A stretch of 9,804 bases of DNA from Chthoniobacter flavus (lineage in GTDB: Bacteria > Verrucomicrobiota > Verrucomicrobiia > Chthoniobacterales > Terrimicrobiaceae): NCBI GenBank assembly GCA_945863785.1, contig CAMBAQ010000065.1:1-9804 (forward strand). Direction: 5' to 3'. Made by a program: the position numbers and the translations under genes. Shown piece after piece: positions 8,601 through 9,804 of the stretch (position 1 is its first letter; each line of letters begins with the position of its first letter). A model generated the notes under the pieces. The model had not been told where the DNA came from. It searched no databases and saw nothing but the letters and a program-made list of their open reading frames with translations.

Positions 8601-9181
8601 CGGGTTACTCCCTCGGGAAGGGTTACGAGGACATCACGCCCGCCTCTGCCGATATGCTCGGTCACCTTCGCGAGGCCGTTCTTCCGGGGATGGATTGTTC
8701 CGTGGAGGAGGCCTGCCGCACGCCGAAAACCTCCGAGTGGCAGTTCCACCTTCCCGCCATGTCGGGATTCAGCGTTTCAAAAATTGCAGACGTCTTTCGT
8801 AAAGACGGCGACGACGAATATGCCGTCTGCCTCGAATCGCTCGGCTCGGATGCTTTGGAGGGCTTCCTGCAGGGCTTCATCGACAAGATCGCAGCCCATG
8901 GCTCCGCTTACGGGGTCATCGATTGGAAGACCAACAAACTCTCTGCCTACGACCAGCGATCTCTTCGTGATGCCGCCCGCGCGAGCCACTATTGGCTCCA
9001 AACCCACCTCTACCTCGTTGCGCTCAAGCGCTACCTCGGTCCGCAGGCCGATATCCGAGGAGCTTGGCTTGTCTATTTGCGCGGTATCCAGCGCGGCACG
9101 GCAAATAGCATTCTCCACATCCAGCCATCCGACGCTCTTCTTCAGGGCCTCGATCAACTCTTCACAAGTCCAAACGCATGA
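5642..9181 (+). CDS. recB: Exodeoxyribonuclease V beta subunit RecB (helicase-nuclease)
   Basis: RecB is the 3'-5' SF1A helicase and the only nuclease of RecBCD; it also loads RecA after Chi. The 1179-residue product equals the family length (E. coli 1180). Helicase motifs appear in order: Walker A ASAGTGKT (20-27), motif Ia VTFTNDAAGEL, TIHSFCQ, motif II DESQDTD (373-379), motif III GDPKQAIYGFRGAD (402-415), motif IV LTKTYRAP, motif V TMHAAKGLEY (737-746) and motif VI YVAVTRAK (802-809). WRVTSFSQL and a Ser/Pro-rich tether lead into the nuclease domain, with H965 (GTAVHDFLE), D1081 (GFIDKI), D1094 and K1096 (IDWKTN), Q1120 and Y1124. The D-D-K and Q-Y spacings match E. coli D1067/D1080/K1082 and Q1110/Y1114, so cleavage activity should be intact. 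Motif II has Ser where E. coli has Phe (DEFQDTD). The gene starts 2 bases after recC and its stop overlaps the recD ATG, which indicates one operon. Confidence 0.97.
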   Translation: MTEFDFITSEIHSGLSVIEASAGTGKTYSISHLVARMILDGTVSSIRDILLVTFTNDAAGELAERTRKVLEQLNADPTPDEATNSPGIHRLRTDTDLDFANNRGRIRQAIRDADLLNVSTIHSFCQSILQTEGALCGLPSMPELIPNADDLIDQAVYDLWLEKIASDPLAAAALQAAKITPDENRNFLKLSLPLEKFEPDPTPIPFSYVLNSLRGYPAQFTDEVCDELSGIFNQVHAWTKEAPGQAMALNYVQFLRGALVCEEADFIFACLQLMDAAEWINGRTHKALKAQAANSRAVTLCNAVSDLLSQAGWVWLNESAAIVKDLLNRTLAANRQITYDGLIDTLHKALNNIDHGPVLAEKIRSRYKVALIDESQDTDSRQLEIFEKIFLDSPNRYLVLIGDPKQAIYGFRGADVNTYLKARNSAVIQGAKDGTHRVFNLTKTYRAPQRLVDAVNALFRRPHSLLKDGLEFRPALSAIPDAKLQIPNENQDARLEVWLAPDGGNEYSDDKKRLSRISSGVATEIVRILNSSAEIVSGDKRKKVAPSDFAVLVSKHGQAEAICTALRERGVPSIQAGGQDIMATDEAAEVLAILRAVNEPRKSQLRHAALTTRLLGRTSADLESLNANPTEQDRVLNEFIAWEGHWQTRGLVSLLAKIDVDESITEKLASNDQGERRITNFRHIVEIMSGFAAESGGKPNEVIRWMSQEIQRAKNRADLEERQLRLESDEEAVKVVTMHAAKGLEYNLVFCPFLWNASERKGIQKLNRADDIPIITDMRMADEETTIAINRADLEDRLRLAYVAVTRAKVKAWIYGGEICGSRKRPKASALDWIFRTEDFPSFADWKKQAEGAGRGNRHIQGLAYIAGLPDAEGVIEHNSPPEPTEENLVLENEETTDFNYVEAPTINPIVWRVTSFSQLTREKNAKGEASKSSGEESTTPDPGQPTPNRFAALRGGAALGTAVHDFLEKWDFASVPAAAALEKHFSGYSLGKGYEDITPASADMLGHLREAVLPGMDCSVEEACRTPKTSEWQFHLPAMSGFSVSKIADVFRKDGDDEYAVCLESLGSDALEGFLQGFIDKIAAHGSAYGVIDWKTNKLSAYDQRSLRDAARASHYWLQTHLYLVALKRYLGPQADIRGAWLVYLRGIQRGTANSILHIQPSDALLQGLDQLFTSPNA

Positions 9182-9804
9182 AACCAGAAACCCAATGGCT
9201 CCAAAAAAAATGGGCAATGCCTGATGCTGCCTGCGATGCCGTCGAGAAATTGCTAGAAGCGCAAAGTGAGGGATCGACCGCCCTTAAGCTGGAAACGCCT
9301 GTTTCAGAATGGGGCAGGGCCGCAGCCACGCCTGATGGGGACAAAACAACTCCGCTCGTTGTCATCGAGCATGGTGACTCGACATTCGTGCAAACGCGCT
9401 GGTTTTTCGAGGCAGAGAAAAAAATCGCAGGCTTCCTATCGTCCTTGAATTGCGATTCTCCCGTAGACTGCACGCAAGAAAAAATCGCCACCTATTTTAA
9501 CGAAGAAGGTCCCCAGCGCGATGCTGCCGCTATGGCCCTTGCAAAACGCCTCACCGTCATCACCGGGGGTCCCGGTACTGGAAAAACCTACACGCTCGCC
9601 CGTATCCTCGCCCTCCTTATCGACGGAGGAATTCATCCCAAAAGCATTCAACTCACCGCTCCCACCGGCAAGGCAGCTGACCGCATGAAGAAGGAGGTAG
9701 AGAAGGCTTGCACAGAGGCTTGCGGCAATCTCACTCCCGACATTCAGGAGAAACTTCGCGCCGTAGCAGACACTAGCCGAACCATCCATTCCCTGCTTCG
9801 CTAC
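9178..9804 (+). CDS. recD: Exodeoxyribonuclease V alpha subunit RecD, N-terminal part (cut by window end)
   Basis: RecD is the 5'-3' SF1B helicase of RecBCD and the fast motor before Chi. The first 209 codons are present and the frame is still open at the window edge. The ATG overlaps the recB TGA (ATGA); there is no Shine-Dalgarno sequence, so translation is probably coupled to recB. Visible parts are a small N-terminal domain (1-120, with FNEEGPQRDAAAMAL leading in), Walker A GGPGTGKT (130-137, lysine 136), motif Ia APTGKAA (161-167), and TIHSLLRY at the cut end, matching E. coli TLHRLLG. In E. coli the Walker lysine is residue 177, so this N-terminal domain is about 40 residues shorter. 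RecD2 proteins have a much longer N-terminal region, so this is the RecBCD-type RecD1. Codons 9-11 contain eight A in a row. The helicase motifs beyond Ia lie outside the window. Confidence 0.93.
   Translation, partial: MKPETQWLQKKWAMPDAACDAVEKLLEAQSEGSTALKLETPVSEWGRAAATPDGDKTTPLVVIEHGDSTFVQTRWFFEAEKKIAGFLSSLNCDSPVDCTQEKIATYFNEEGPQRDAAAMALAKRLTVITGGPGTGKTYTLARILALLIDGGIHPKSIQLTAPTGKAADRMKKEVEKACTEACGNLTPDIQEKLRAVADTSRTIHSLLRY

Noticed and set aside
8508..9224. A 238-codon + strand ORF overlapping the recB nuclease domain and the recD start.
   Set aside because: It is out of frame with recB, whose nuclease active site is intact over the same bases; the Arg/Ser/Pro-rich translation is typical of a shadow frame.

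Overview
All genes in this window lie on the + strand. It contains the end of a metabolic gene, a helical-repeat protein of unknown role, and most of a recC-recB-recD cluster encoding the heterotrimeric exonuclease V (RecBCD) that processes DNA double-strand breaks. The base composition is moderate. Most starts lack a clear Shine-Dalgarno sequence; recB is the exception. Together with the non-E. coli gene order (recC-recB-recD with no ptrA between recC and recB), this suggests a Gram-negative bacterium outside the Enterobacteria. A member of the Verrucomicrobiota/PVC group is my guess, but nothing in the window proves it.

Layout: positions 2-244 encode the C-terminus of an FAD-dependent L-2-hydroxyglutarate oxidase (LhgO). 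An 80-base gap follows with a weak possible promoter. Positions 325-2316 encode a 663-residue cytoplasmic protein built of degenerate leucine-rich-variant/HEAT-like helical repeats. A 152-base gap (2317-2468) holds the best promoter in the window, an extended -10 (TGGTATAAT) directly downstream of a perfect 6-base inverted repeat placed where a -35 box would be. A 24-codon ORF whose ATG overlaps the stop of the repeat protein also ends there.

The recCBD cluster runs from 2469 to the end of the window. recC (1056 aa) is followed after 2 bases by recB (1179 aa from the SD-supported ATG at 5642). recB overlaps recD by 4 bases (ATGA); recD is cut by the window edge after 209 codons. The tight spacing implies one transcript with coupled translation, as expected for subunits made in equal amounts. 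RecB keeps all SF1 helicase motifs and the nuclease active-site residues, with the same local spacing as in E. coli. RecC is recognisable along its length, but the residues matching the E. coli Chi-reading positions have changed. RecD has a short N-terminal domain and belongs to the RecD1 (RecBCD) type, not the stand-alone RecD2 type.

No mobile element, RNA gene or CRISPR array was seen. I found no clearly novel system. The points most worth following are the altered Chi-reading face of RecC, the unexplained repeat protein next to recCBD, the regulatory gap before recC, and an A8 tract in the first codons of recD.
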